Source: Streptococcaceae bacterium
GTDB lineage: Bacteria; Bacillota; Bacilli; Lactobacillales; Streptococcaceae
Reading direction: 5' to 3'
DNA: 57,120 nucleotides
NCBI GenBank assembly: GCA_031285775.1
Contig: JAITVN010000053.1
Location: 1-57,120 of the forward strand
In this document: one piece after another, positions 24,230-33,300 of the stretch
Layout of the letters: each line of letters opens with the position of its first letter
Numbering within the stretch: position 1 is the stretch's first letter
The notes under the pieces: model-generated
Database searches by the model: none
Told to the model about the DNA's origin: nothing
Seen by the model: the letters and a program-made list of their open reading frames with translations, nothing else
Made by a program: the position numbers and the translations under genes

Positions 24230-25924
24230 ATGCGAAATCTTATGAAGAGATATGCTTTTCTGATTATCAAAATTTTCCTGCTGGCTGCTTTTATTGTCTT
24301 TGTTGGTCTTCATACAAAGTCTTGGAATATTGTCGGTCTAGGTTTACTCGAGTTTATTGCGATTTTTTGTTTTCAGGGGCTTATTCCAGGTAAAAACCGG
24401 TTTTTAAGGGTGATTAAATATTTGCTGACTTCGCTTTTACTGTTTTTGAGTTTGGCAAATTTGACTGTTTATCTGTTCTCTGGGACTTTTGTGTCCTATC
24501 TGATGACGTCGAATACAGAAAACTTGAGTGCCATAAGTTCAAGCATCCCTTTATATGTTACAGCGATTGTCTACATCGTGATTGCCGCGTTTTTTCCGAT
24601 GCGGCTTGATTTTGAACAGGTGTTGCCGTCAATATTTGAGAAAATGCCAAAGTTAATTAGGAATCGCTATTTTTTCTTTACTGTACTTTTAGCGATTTCA
24701 TTGCTGATCTGGATTCCGACGAATCTTTATGGTCGCTTGAAAACGCCGGTTTTTGCCTATACGACCTATTTGCACGAAGCGGTGAAAATGTCGAATTTAA
24801 GATCGGATAATGTTTCTAATAAAGAGCTAAAGGCAATTGAAAAAGAGTTTCGACATGAAACGATTGATTCAGGTATCAACACGCCTCAGAATTCTATGAA
24901 TGTTATCATTGTCTTTGCAGAAGGCTTCAGCTCAGAGGTAATGTCTTATGATGGCGGAAAATTGACACCGCAGCTCAACCAATTTTCAGCTGAAACTGAT
25001 AATTTTATCAACTATTTCAATCAAACGGCAGCCACATACAAAGGCGTTCGCGGCCAGCTTTTTTCATCGCAGCAATTTGATAATGGCTATGAAAACGGCA
25101 GCAGCAAGATTAAGCAGAACCTTGAGACACCTTTGACCTCTGTTCAATCAATATTAGCGGATTATGGCTACCAGACAGAATTTTTCAATCCAGAGCCCAA
25201 CGCTGAAGTCTGGGCAGATTATGTTTCAAACCTGGGCTTTCAAAAAGTGTTGAGCAGCTCAACTCCGAGCAAAGCTGAAGAATCCTATGTTGATGACCAG
25301 AGGAATTTTCAGAAACTCTTTTCTGAAGCTGAAAAACTAAATGACTCAGGCCAGCCCTTTATGTTGGCGACTTATACTTTCGGCACTCACTTCAGTCTTG
25401 ATGACAGTAAAACAACTTATGGAGACGGGAAAAATGCACTCTTAAATAAATTCCACAATATGGACAAGTCTTTTGGCGAATTCTGGAGTAAGTTTAAAAA
25501 GAGTGAATTGGCAGATAATACGATGGTCATTTTCACATCGGATCACGCCACTTTTCCAGACGCGCAGTATCGATCTACCTTTAACACAGGCCGCAGTTAC
25601 TTTTTATCCACCATTCCTTTGATGATTTATTATCCAGAAATACAGCCGCAGACTTTCGATGCTAAAAGCAGAAACACGCTTGGATTAGCGCCGACTATTC
25701 TTGATTTGATAGGCGTTTCAAAGGCTGAAAACTATTTCTTGGGCACGTCACTTTATCTTGATGAGCCGACATCATTTGAGTTTATCACCGACCTCTCGCC
25801 AGCCTATTACGGGACGAAAGACGTGACAGAGCAGGAAGTTCGTGAGAATAAAGATCTGACGTCACAAGATGTCAAAACGCTGGATAAGCTGCAGGATTTT
25901 TATAAATTATCTTTAAACGAGTAA
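24230..25924 (+). CDS. LTA synthase-like membrane sulfatase/phosphoglycerol transferase
   Basis: About 564 residues from the ATG at 24230. Five N-terminal membrane segments (to about residue 170) are followed by an extracellular alkaline-phosphatase-superfamily domain. Metal and catalytic motifs are VIIVFAEGFSSEV, the TAATYKGVRGQLFSS segment and FTSDHATF; the cell-wall-side domain ends in a charged tail. LtaS-type proteins transfer glycerol phosphate from phosphatidylglycerol to lipoteichoic acid. The protein is somewhat shorter than canonical LtaS and the nucleophile region is atypical, so another phosphoethanolamine or phosphoglycerol transfer is possible. The gene is monocistronic. Confidence 0.8.
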   Translation: MRNLMKRYAFLIIKIFLLAAFIVFVGLHTKSWNIVGLGLLEFIAIFCFQGLIPGKNRFLRVIKYLLTSLLLFLSLANLTVYLFSGTFVSYLMTSNTENLSAISSSIPLYVTAIVYIVIAAFFPMRLDFEQVLPSIFEKMPKLIRNRYFFFTVLLAISLLIWIPTNLYGRLKTPVFAYTTYLHEAVKMSNLRSDNVSNKELKAIEKEFRHETIDSGINTPQNSMNVIIVFAEGFSSEVMSYDGGKLTPQLNQFSAETDNFINYFNQTAATYKGVRGQLFSSQQFDNGYENGSSKIKQNLETPLTSVQSILADYGYQTEFFNPEPNAEVWADYVSNLGFQKVLSSSTPSKAEESYVDDQRNFQKLFSEAEKLNDSGQPFMLATYTFGTHFSLDDSKTTYGDGKNALLNKFHNMDKSFGEFWSKFKKSELADNTMVIFTSDHATFPDAQYRSTFNTGRSYFLSTIPLMIYYPEIQPQTFDAKSRNTLGLAPTILDLIGVSKAENYFLGTSLYLDEPTSFEFITDLSPAYYGTKDVTEQEVRENKDLTSQDVKTLDKLQDFYKLSLNE

Positions 25925-25977
25925 AGATAATATTGATCGTCATGGAAATTTCGGCAAACTTGTCTTAGGCAGTAAAA

Positions 25978-25986
25978 TGTTATAAT
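25978..25986 (+). promoter_or_regulatory. Extended -10 of recO, implying a nearly leaderless mRNA
   Basis: TGTTATAAT is a perfect extended -10 and ends 9 bases before the recO ATG, so the transcript would carry only about 2-4 untranslated bases. There is no Shine-Dalgarno sequence between it and the ATG. Confidence 0.6.
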
Positions 25987-25995
25987 ATTGAGAAA

Positions 25996-26769
25996 ATGGA
26001 ACAGGCTAAGACAAAAGGATTAGTTCTTTATGCACGCCCATACAGGGAGCGCGACCGGCTTATCAAGATTTATACAGATAAATTCGGCAAGCGCCAGTTT
26101 TTCGTGAAAAATGCTGCAAAATCTAAGTTTGCAGCTTCTTTGCAGAGTTTCACAAATGCAGAACTACTTGTGACGATCAGTGATTCAGGTTTTTCATTTA
26201 TCAATGATGTCAGTGAAGTCAAGCATTTTCAGCACATTTTGGATGACATTTTTGTCAATGCTTCTGCCAGCTATGTTGTGAGTTTGGCAGATATTGCAGT
26301 CGCAGATGGAGAACATGACATTGCGCTTTTCAACTTTCTCATACAAGTGCTGACGCAAATGGATCAGGGAAAGGATCCGCAGATTCTGACGAATATTTTT
26401 GAGCTGCAAATATTATCTCGCTTTGGAGCAGGTCTCAATCTGTCAGAATGCGCGATTTGCGCTCGACAAGATTTGCCGATGGATTATTCCTTTGCCTATA
26501 ATGGCTGTCTTTGCCGAGATCATTTTTCCATGGACATTCATCGTTTACATATTGCGCCGAATGTGATTTTCTTGGCCAATCAATTTCTCAGCCTGTCATT
26601 GATAAACTTGGAGAAAATAAATGTAAAGACTGAGATGAAGCGACAGCTCAGAGCATTCATTGACCAGCTCTACGATGAATACGTCGGCATTACAACGAAG
26701 GCCAAGAAGTTTCTAGATCACATGGATGATTGGGCTGGCATCATGAAAAATAATAAGGAAAATCAATGA
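25996..26769 (+). CDS. recO: DNA repair protein RecO
   Basis: A 257-residue RecO: an N-terminal OB fold (TKGLVLYARPYRERDRLIKIYT), a helical middle, and a zinc-finger-like cluster in CAICARQDLPMDYSFAYNG with CLCRDHF. RecO loads RecA onto SSB-coated gaps with RecF and RecR. The ATG at 25996 follows an extended -10 by only 9 bases. The next gene overlaps its stop by 4 bases, an unusual partner for recO. Confidence 0.93.
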   Translation: MEQAKTKGLVLYARPYRERDRLIKIYTDKFGKRQFFVKNAAKSKFAASLQSFTNAELLVTISDSGFSFINDVSEVKHFQHILDDIFVNASASYVVSLADIAVADGEHDIALFNFLIQVLTQMDQGKDPQILTNIFELQILSRFGAGLNLSECAICARQDLPMDYSFAYNGCLCRDHFSMDIHRLHIAPNVIFLANQFLSLSLINLEKINVKTEMKRQLRAFIDQLYDEYVGITTKAKKFLDHMDDWAGIMKNNKENQ

Positions 26770-27716
26770 TGAAGAAATTGAGTATTATAATGCCCGTGTA
26801 CAACGCGACTGCACAGCAATTGACGAGGGCTCTATCTTCAGTGAATAACCAGATTGGAATTGATTTCACACAGGTAGATATTCATCTGGTAAATGACGCG
26901 GGTGAAAAGATTGAACCAGTGCTTTTCAAGCCGCACGAAAATTTAGACATAAAGCTTTATCATTTGCTTCAGAACGGCGGTTCTGGCCATGCCAGGCAAT
27001 ATGGCATCGACCATTCAGATGGTGAATATGTCATGTTTATGGATTCAGACGATGCGCTTTACAGCGTCTGTGTGCTGCGTGACTTTTTTGAACTTCTGCA
27101 GAAAAATGGCGAACATCAGATAATTTCAGGTAAATTTCTTTATCAGTCAAGAGCTGATAATGGAGAATTTAATTATCAGGTTTCAAACACTGACAACGCT
27201 TTCGTGTTGCATGGCAAGTTTTTTCAGCGTCAATTTTTGGAGCAGACTGGGCTTCGTTTTCATCCGAAATTGCGGAACTATTATGACGATCATTATTTTG
27301 TCGGCTTAGCCTGTACTATGTCTAAAGATATTTTTAGTTTAGACAGCATTGTTTACGCCTGGCTCTGGAACTCAAGTTCTCTGACCAGAAACGATGCAGG
27401 TCGGCTGGAACAATGGCTTGCAGGTGCAGATGAACTGCGCTATCGTCTGGAATTTCTTAAAGAAAATCAGCGAGAAATTGCTTCGCTCTTTGATTCATGC
27501 CTTGCCAGCTACACCAATACTTATAAAAGCTATGCGGATTTCCCTGAGGCAGAACAATTTCGCTTTAAAATGAAGATCCGTCAGTTGTTCGACGAATTCC
27601 CCGAACTTTATGAAATGCTTCCTGGTCGGATAAATGTAGGCCAGGGTTACCTTTACAGTGTTCTGAGATCAGAAGCTTTTCATGAATTTATCCACTGGGT
27701 TTTTGCGGAAGATTGA
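26766..27716 (+). CDS. Glycosyltransferase family 2 protein
   Basis: A 316-residue GT-A glycosyltransferase with no membrane segment. The nucleotide-sugar entry is LSIIMPVYNATAQQL, the DxD metal motif is VMFMDSDDALY near residue 95, and an acceptor-side YDDHYFVGLAC motif follows. It probably adds a sugar to a cell-wall or lipid-linked glycan. Overlap with recO (ATGA) shows translational coupling, but a functional link is not evident. Confidence 0.85.
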   Translation: MMKKLSIIMPVYNATAQQLTRALSSVNNQIGIDFTQVDIHLVNDAGEKIEPVLFKPHENLDIKLYHLLQNGGSGHARQYGIDHSDGEYVMFMDSDDALYSVCVLRDFFELLQKNGEHQIISGKFLYQSRADNGEFNYQVSNTDNAFVLHGKFFQRQFLEQTGLRFHPKLRNYYDDHYFVGLACTMSKDIFSLDSIVYAWLWNSSSLTRNDAGRLEQWLAGADELRYRLEFLKENQREIASLFDSCLASYTNTYKSYADFPEAEQFRFKMKIRQLFDEFPELYEMLPGRINVGQGYLYSVLRSEAFHEFIHWVFAED

Positions 27717-28104
27717 ACTATTACTCATTTTTTAGGACACTCATGTTATTTTTGTAGAAAAAGTGATTGTCAGAAAACTCCAGCTTGAACTTCAAAAAAA
27801 TGTATTCTCCTGAAGTGGAAAGCATTATTTTTAAAGCCTGACCGAATATATTCAGTTTTAACAGCGCTATTATAGACTAAGAATAGAGAAGAATTTCTCT
27901 TTTTTTAATATTTTATTAATTATAAAAATTGACTATAAACAAAAGTACATATGTTGACCAAGACTATACGTAGAAGTGGTTGAAAATTATCATTTGATAT
28001 CATATAATTTAACTATGAAAAAATCTAATGTTTGTTTCATTTCTCTAACATGGGAATAGAAGAATTTAAAAAAGAGATTTAAAAATTAGAAGAAAGGAGT
28101 ACAG
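27717..28104 (+). other. Long AT-rich leader/promoter region of the LPXTG protein gene
   Basis: There is no gene in these 388 bases. The region is strongly AT-rich with poly-A/T tracts (around 27899-27925) and several TATAAT-like hexamers, the clearest near 28004. A GAAAGGAG ribosome site lies at its end. The length suggests regulated transcription of the surface protein, but I see no definite operator. Confidence 0.4.
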
Positions 28105-30498
28105 ATGAAAAAAATTAGAAAAGAATTATTTGAAACAGGAGCAGCTTTGCTGTTAGCAAGCGCAGAAATAATGGGTGTTGAAGGCGTTCGTGCTGACGTC
28201 ACAAGCCCTAAGCAGATAAATGTAGATACCTATTCGGCTGATGATGTCACAAGGAATAGCGTTAACATAACCCCAGCAAACCTTTCAGATTATTTTACCA
28301 CCCATGGAAGCAGCACAATTGACCAAGGTATAGCCACGTTGACTCCAGATGAGCCGAATATGGTCGGAAATGTAACGTTGAACACAAAGATTGATCTGAG
28401 TCAAGACTTTACACTCAACGGAATGGTAAAATTAGGAACAAAGACTAAAGATAAGGGAGGAGGAGACGGCATAGGCTTTGTCTTCCAGCCTGGAGATACT
28501 GGAAATGTCGGAGGAAATGGTCAATACCTTGGACTGGGCGGTCTGCCGAATGCCTTTGGTTTTAAACTAGATACCTATTACAACGGTCTTTCAGGAGGCT
28601 GGAAGGCGCCTAACGGAACTGATCCTTTTGATCCGGCAGTTATTAATGGACTTAATGGTGGAAATGTCGTACAGAACGGAGACACAAATAGTGCCTTTGC
28701 AGACTTTATGTCCACAGATGCTTCAGGAAACATGAGTACAAATCCGACCCCTGGAGGAACGCCAGCAAAGGAAATACCTCTTTATCCTCAGTTTGAGTCT
28801 TTTAATATCATCTATACAGCTTCAAGCCATACTCTGACAGTTCAGTATGCAGGTATAAGCGGAAGTGAGGATATAAGCTCACTGATACCCGCAAGCGGAA
28901 AAGTTTCATTTTCTATCACAGGCTCTACTGGCGGAAACTTCAATCTTCAGCAAGTCGAGATCAACAACTTTTCTTACACGAAAGCGCAAGGAACTGTGAC
29001 GGTCAGGTATGAAGACCAGAACGGCAATCCGATTGCTGATCCAAAAGTTCTAACTGGTGATGTCGGCTCATCTTTTATGGCTACTCCGTTAGCAAATGTT
29101 CCAGGGAAATACACCCTTTCCGCTGTCCGCGGTGATAAGGGCGGTCTATTTACAGCTGATGACCAGGAGGTCATATTTGTATACAATGTGGACTACCAAG
29201 TTTCTGCGCCGCACGTTGTGACTGAGACGGTCAAATACGTGGATGAAAATGGTAAGGTGCTTGCAGATCCAGCCTCACAGAAAGTCACAGTTGTAAGCGT
29301 GACCGATCCTGTCAGCGGCAATAAGACTTATTATTTCAAACAGGGTGATCAGCCAGCTCCGACGACGGATCAATACGGGAAACTGGATAATTCTTGGAGC
29401 GTAGGTGGCGCTAGTCTTCCAGCTATTGCTAACCCGGCAGTAGCAGATTATCATGTTGTATCAACGACCGACCCTGCCAACGATTTAACGCAAACAACGG
29501 CTCAAAAGGTTGATGATAGTAGCAAAGATCTGAATTTCACAGTGACTTATGCCCATGACAAGGGCAGTGTGACCGTTCATGCCGTGGACATAAACGGTAA
29601 TGTCCTTCTAAAGACACCTATTACGATCTCAGGCAATGATGGAGACACATACACAACTACAGCGCCGGCCATTCCGAATTACAAACTGGTTCAAACACTC
29701 GGAAATAATAAAGGAATCTACTCCAAGAGTAGCCAAGATGTGACTTACGTTTATGCGATTGATTACAAAGTCTCTAGTTCACAAGTCATCAATGAGACAA
29801 TTCATTATACTGATAAAAACGGCAATAAACTTTCCGATGATTATAAGAATAATGTAAGCTTTGTGACAGTGACCAATCCAGTAACAGGAGGAGAAACTGT
29901 TTATTATAAGGCAGGTGATAACAAGAAACCCGAAGTTGACAATAATGGGCTTCCAGACAATACTTGGACTAAATCAGATCAATTCACCTTTGAAGCCGTG
30001 ACAAATCCAACAATTGATGGTTATCATGTTGTTTCTACGACAGATAAAGATTCAAATCTGACTGAAACGGCAGAAAAACAAGCTTCAGCAAACTCAAAAG
30101 ATTTGAGCATTGACGTGGTTTATGCCAAAGATGAAGAAGAGGTAATTCCGCCTGTTAACCCAAGTGAACCTACTAAACCTTCAAAACCAGCTAAACCAGC
30201 TAAACCAGCTAAACCAGAACAACCCGCACAACCAGTTAAGCCAGAACAACCTGTAAGACCAGAACAGCCAGTGAAACCAGAACAACCTGTAAATCCAGTT
30301 AAACCCGCACTGCCAGAACAACCCGCAAAATCAGTACAGCCTGCAAATTCAGCAAGACTGGGGCAAACAGCCAAGGGTGAAGCACGAGCATTCAGTTTGC
30401 TTCCTAGAACTGGTGAAAGAAGTGGTTTACTCGGTGTGGTAATTGGTGTCGGAGTACTAATATTAGCTGCTTTGGGACTGAAAAGAAAAACTGATTAA
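28105..30498 (+). CDS. LPXTG-anchored adhesin with L-type lectin-like and MucBP domains
   Basis: A 797-residue surface protein. An N-terminal signal peptide ends near GVRADV. Residues about 50-295 resemble a bacterial L-type lectin domain (GGGDGIGFVFQPGD, GFKLDTYYNG). Then come MucBP/MUB-type repeats: GTVTVRYEDQNGNPIADP, VVTETVKYVDENGKVLADP, GSVTVHAVDINGNVL and VINETIHYTDKNGNKLSDD. A Pro/Lys/Glu-rich wall-spanning stretch precedes LPRTGERS, a hydrophobic helix and the KRK tail for sortase. It probably binds glycans or mucin at the cell surface. The gene is monocistronic. Confidence 0.9.
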   Translation: MKKIRKELFETGAALLLASAEIMGVEGVRADVTSPKQINVDTYSADDVTRNSVNITPANLSDYFTTHGSSTIDQGIATLTPDEPNMVGNVTLNTKIDLSQDFTLNGMVKLGTKTKDKGGGDGIGFVFQPGDTGNVGGNGQYLGLGGLPNAFGFKLDTYYNGLSGGWKAPNGTDPFDPAVINGLNGGNVVQNGDTNSAFADFMSTDASGNMSTNPTPGGTPAKEIPLYPQFESFNIIYTASSHTLTVQYAGISGSEDISSLIPASGKVSFSITGSTGGNFNLQQVEINNFSYTKAQGTVTVRYEDQNGNPIADPKVLTGDVGSSFMATPLANVPGKYTLSAVRGDKGGLFTADDQEVIFVYNVDYQVSAPHVVTETVKYVDENGKVLADPASQKVTVVSVTDPVSGNKTYYFKQGDQPAPTTDQYGKLDNSWSVGGASLPAIANPAVADYHVVSTTDPANDLTQTTAQKVDDSSKDLNFTVTYAHDKGSVTVHAVDINGNVLLKTPITISGNDGDTYTTTAPAIPNYKLVQTLGNNKGIYSKSSQDVTYVYAIDYKVSSSQVINETIHYTDKNGNKLSDDYKNNVSFVTVTNPVTGGETVYYKAGDNKKPEVDNNGLPDNTWTKSDQFTFEAVTNPTIDGYHVVSTTDKDSNLTETAEKQASANSKDLSIDVVYAKDEEEVIPPVNPSEPTKPSKPAKPAKPAKPEQPAQPVKPEQPVRPEQPVKPEQPVNPVKPALPEQPAKSVQPANSARLGQTAKGEARAFSLLPRTGERSGLLGVVIGVGVLILAALGLKRKTD
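30184..30310 (+). repeat. Short tandem repeats coding the Pro-rich wall spacer
   Basis: Imperfect 9-base units (CCAGCTAAA, then CCAGAACAA-type units) encode repeated PAK/PEQP tripeptides ahead of the sorting signal. Such tracts are prone to slippage, so spacer length may vary between strains. Confidence 0.7.
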
Positions 30499-30503
30499 GT
30501 AAT

Positions 30504-30535
30504 AATAACTGCTGAAAATCAAATCAGCAGTTATT
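30504..30535 (+). terminator. Terminator after the LPXTG protein gene
   Basis: AATAACTGCTGA (30504-30515) pairs over 12 bp with TCAGCAGTTATT (30524-30535) across an 8-base loop, followed by a T-rich run. Confidence 0.85.
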
Positions 30536-30660
30536 TATTTTATGGTAAAAAAAAGCAGTCAATTGAAAGACTGCCAAACTGCAATAAGTCTGAGAAAAAT
30601 TGTTTCTACTAGGCGAGCCTGGTAAGAAAGCATCATTATTCACAGGTTTATGAGTTGTAA

Positions 30661-30858
30661 TTATTTAGTGACATTGATCGCTTGAGGTCCGCGAGGGCCA
30701 TCTTCAAGATCAAAATTGACTTTTTGGCCATCTTCAAGAGTTTTGAAGCCGTCGCCTTGGATAGCTGAGAAGTGTACGAATACATCTTTGCCGTCTTCAG
30801 TTGTGATGAAGCCGAAGCCTTTGGTTGCGTTGAACCATTTAACTGTTCCAGTTGCCAT
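30661..30858 (-). CDS. Cold-shock protein, CspA family
   Basis: A 65-residue single cold-shock domain with RNP1 KGFGFI and RNP2 VFVHF. It binds single-stranded nucleic acid as an RNA chaperone. Length and ending (GPQAINVTK) are typical of lactic acid bacteria CspA/CspD proteins. An AAAGGAT site precedes the ATG, and the region to 30910 holds the leader. Which csp paralogue it is cannot be decided. Confidence 0.95.
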   Translation of the reverse strand: MATGTVKWFNATKGFGFITTEDGKDVFVHFSAIQGDGFKTLEDGQKVNFDLEDGPRGPQAINVTK

Positions 30859-30962
30859 TTTGTGAATCCTTTCATTTAAGTTAATTCGTTTTTAGAAAAG
30901 GAAACACAGCCGTGAACAATTTCTTTAAACAAAAATTACTCTACTATGTTATCATAATTATA

Positions 30963-31535
30963 TTGAAAAATAAAGCTAAAATTCGCGCCAATGTCCTATT
31001 AAAAATGCGAAATTTCATATCGAATGAGAAAAAACAAGAAACTTTAGAAATATTGTCTAAATTAGTTTTATCGAATAATTTTGTGAATTCAGGGAGTATT
31101 GGTCTTTTTATGAACACAGAGTTTGAATTTGAATTATTTGAATTATTTAGAATTTGCAAAGATAAAAAAAAGAAAATTTTCGTTCCAAAAACATTTTCTC
31201 ATCATCAAATGGCCTTTATTGAACTTGAAGAGAAAACAATCACAGATTATTTGGCTGGCGATCTCGAAAGACAAAGTGAGACACAGCAGCTGGCGCGCGG
31301 CAAGTTTGGGATTTGGGAGCCGCGCTGGGGAATTGCAGGCGTTCCGGATTTGATTGTCGTTCCTGGTGTCGCATGGAATTCGAAGGGCCATAGAATCGGA
31401 TACGGCGGCGGATTTTATGATCGTTATTTGGCAAATTTCAAAGGACACACCGTCAGCTTGATTTATGACTTTCAGAAAGCGGAATTTGAAGCAGAACTAC
31501 ATGATATAGCAGTGAAGGAGATTTTCAGTGTATAG
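30963..31535 (+). CDS. 5-formyltetrahydrofolate cyclo-ligase
   Basis: A member of the 5-formyl-THF cyclo-ligase family. The family core is VPDLIVVPGVAWNSKGHRIGYGGGFYDRYL, given here as the motifs DLIVVPGVAW and GYGGGFYDRYL. It converts 5-formyl-THF to methenyl-THF using ATP. The likely start is TTG at 30963 (MKNKAKIRANVLLKM, the usual family N terminus), about 190 residues. A GTG at 30912 in the same frame would add an odd hydrophobic extension. No ribosome site precedes either. It overlaps the rhomboid gene by 8 bases. Confidence 0.88.
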   Translation: MKNKAKIRANVLLKMRNFISNEKKQETLEILSKLVLSNNFVNSGSIGLFMNTEFEFELFELFRICKDKKKKIFVPKTFSHHQMAFIELEEKTITDYLAGDLERQSETQQLARGKFGIWEPRWGIAGVPDLIVVPGVAWNSKGHRIGYGGGFYDRYLANFKGHTVSLIYDFQKAEFEAELHDIAVKEIFSV

Positions 31536-32217
31536 TTTAGAACTAGGATTTAATCGTAAGCACCTTGCAACTTACATACTATTGGGCGCGACGACGCTTG
31601 TCTGGCTGACGCAGCTTATTCTCTACGGCGGCAATGTAGCTGGGGCTCAAAACCTGCTGAATGCCGGCGCCTTATGGGGGATAGAAATTATCCTCCATCC
31701 GCTGGAGATTTGGCGCTTGTTCACGCCGATTTTTGTTCATCTGAGCTGGTCGCATTTTCTGATGAATATGTTCACCCTTTTGATGATTGGACGCATTGTC
31801 GAGGAAGAGTTCGGCAGTGCACGTTTTGCCGAAATTTATTTGCTGTCGGGTGTGTTTGCAAATGCGGCGAGCTTTTTCCTGTCAACCAATACGATTTCAG
31901 CGGGCGCCTCCACTTCTTTGTTCGGCATATTTGGTGCCATGGGCACGCTCGGTTATTTTACCGGAAGTCCAAGGCTCAAGGAAGTCGGACAAGGCTTTCT
32001 TGTGCTGATTGTGATTAATCTGCTTTTGAACATTTTCCAGCCAGGTGTCGGTATTGTCGGACACATTGGCGGAGTTGTCGGCGGCGGACTCTTGGCAGGT
32101 GCTTGGCCGCCTGCACGCTATAAAAAATGGGTACCGAAAAATGTTCGGATTATCTGCACAGCGATTGTGATTCTGCTTTTTGTGCTGTTTCTCGTGCTGA
32201 CGTTCAGCCGCTATTAG
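31528..32217 (+). CDS. Rhomboid family intramembrane serine protease
   Basis: A 229-residue protein with six to seven membrane helices. The catalytic Ser is in GASTSLFGIFG and the catalytic His in GHIGGVVGGGLL; the L1-loop and helix-2 motif HLSWSHFLMNMFTLL is also present. It cleaves membrane proteins within the bilayer. The pairing with the folate cyclo-ligase gene is common in Streptococcaceae. The start is GTG at 31528 after AAGGAG. A hairpin-rich repeat begins directly at the stop codon. Confidence 0.92.
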   Translation: MYSLELGFNRKHLATYILLGATTLVWLTQLILYGGNVAGAQNLLNAGALWGIEIILHPLEIWRLFTPIFVHLSWSHFLMNMFTLLMIGRIVEEEFGSARFAEIYLLSGVFANAASFFLSTNTISAGASTSLFGIFGAMGTLGYFTGSPRLKEVGQGFLVLIVINLLLNIFQPGVGIVGHIGGVVGGGLLAGAWPPARYKKWVPKNVRIICTAIVILLFVLFLVLTFSRY

Positions 32218-32363
32218 GCGCACCTCACATCTTTGTTAATTCAACTGATTTCGGTGCGCCTGGAACGAGTAAGCAGACTCTTAGTGCTTTAGCACTTAGA
32301 GGTCGCTTTCCCCCTCGGGGGTAAATTTCTACGCTTCAAAGCGGGCGCGCCTCACATCTTATG
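32218..32363 (-). repeat. Modular hairpin repeat element E1 (minus orientation)
   Basis: On the minus strand this reads AAGATGTGAGGCGCGCCCG, then GAAGCGTAGA, a CCCCC/GGGGG hairpin, the module CGACCTCTAAGTGCTAA/AGCACTAAGAGTCTGC, and an end related to GAACTCAGTTA. A second 5' end copy follows, next to the rhomboid stop codon. The same parts occur in E2-E4. It fills the whole gap between the rhomboid gene and dut. Confidence 0.85.
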
Positions 32364-32372
32364 TGATATAAT
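32364..32372 (+). promoter_or_regulatory. Extended -10 of dut, implying a leaderless mRNA
   Basis: TGATATAAT is a consensus extended -10 ending 6 bases before the dut ATG. A transcription start at the usual distance falls on the A of the start codon. No Shine-Dalgarno sequence is present, and no -35 is seen in the repeat DNA upstream. Confidence 0.65.
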
Positions 32373-32378
32373 TGAGAA

Positions 32379-32837
32379 ATGAATAAACTTCGCGGATTTG
32401 AGATTGTCTCAAAGTATAAAGATGCTGGAATTAAACTTCCACAGCGGGCCACTGGTCAAGCAGCTGGTTATGATCTTGAAGCGGCTGAAACTGTCAGCAT
32501 TGCGCCTGGAGAAATCAAGCTGATTTCAACTGGATTGAAGGCTTATATGCAGCCGGGAGAAGTACTTTACATGTACAGCCGTTCTTCCAACCCAAGAAAA
32601 AAAGGTCTTGTCCTGATAAACGGTGTGGGCGTTATTGATGCAGATTACTATAACAATCCTGATAACGAGGGCGAAATGTTCTTTCAGATGTATAACATCA
32701 CAGAACGTGAGGTGATCGTAGAAAAAGGCGAGCGTATCTGTCAAGTTGTGTTCATGCCATTTCTCGTGGCTGATGGTGACGATGAAGTTGAAAAAGCTGA
32801 ACGCGCCGGCGGATTCGGCAGCACAGGGAATAAATAA
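32379..32837 (+). CDS. dut: dUTP diphosphatase
   Basis: A 152-residue dUTPase with the five motifs of the trimeric family: AAGYDLEAAE, YSRSSNPRKKGL, LINGVGVIDADYY, GERICQVVFMPF and RAGGFGSTG. It hydrolyses dUTP to dUMP, keeping uracil out of DNA. Motif 2 is slightly unusual (RSSNPRKKG in place of the common RSSLPxKxG), as in lactococcal and phage-like enzymes. The gene appears to be transcribed without a leader. Confidence 0.95.
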   Translation: MNKLRGFEIVSKYKDAGIKLPQRATGQAAGYDLEAAETVSIAPGEIKLISTGLKAYMQPGEVLYMYSRSSNPRKKGLVLINGVGVIDADYYNNPDNEGEMFFQMYNITEREVIVEKGERICQVVFMPFLVADGDDEVEKAERAGGFGSTGNK

Positions 32838-32839
32838 GT

Positions 32840-33292
32840 ATGTCGGCAAACTGTTTAATTTGTGACCGCATTGCCCTCATTAAAAAAGACAATAACCCCT
32901 ATTTTGTCAAGGAAATGGATACAGGTTATGTTGTCATCGGTGACCAGCAGCATTTTTACGGTTATACACTTTTTCTCTCAAAAGTTCATGTGACAGAAAT
33001 TCATTATCTAGAACATGATGTCAAGCTCAAACATCTTGAAGAAATGTCAATTGTTGAAGAAGCTGTCGCCAAAGTTTTCGATGCAGAAAAAATGAATCTG
33101 GAAATGCTTGGGAATGGCGATACACACGTTCACTGGCACTTGTTTCCTCGGAGAAAAGGTGATTTGCTGCCTTGGGCTGAGAAAGGCCCCGTTTGGTGGA
33201 TGCCGCTGGAAGAAATGCAAAATGCTGTACCGACAGATGAAGAATTAAAAGAAATGGTCAAGCGATTGCGTGCAGCGCTTGATAAAGCGTAA
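32840..33292 (+). CDS. HIT-family nucleotide hydrolase/transferase
   Basis: A 150-residue protein with the histidine triad THVHWHLFPRR near residue 95 (HxHxH) and an N-terminal CxxC (NCLICDR) that may bind zinc. HIT proteins hydrolyse nucleoside phosphoramidates or dinucleotides. It begins 2 bases after the dut stop and lacks a clear ribosome site, so translation is probably coupled. Confidence 0.88.
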   Translation: MSANCLICDRIALIKKDNNPYFVKEMDTGYVVIGDQQHFYGYTLFLSKVHVTEIHYLEHDVKLKHLEEMSIVEEAVAKVFDAEKMNLEMLGNGDTHVHWHLFPRRKGDLLPWAEKGPVWWMPLEEMQNAVPTDEELKEMVKRLRAALDKA

Positions 33293-33300
33293 AGTGAAAA

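Noticed and set aside
30774-30786. TACGAATA-like competence (ComX) box
   Set aside because: It lies inside the csp coding sequence with no appropriately placed downstream gene, so it is probably chance.
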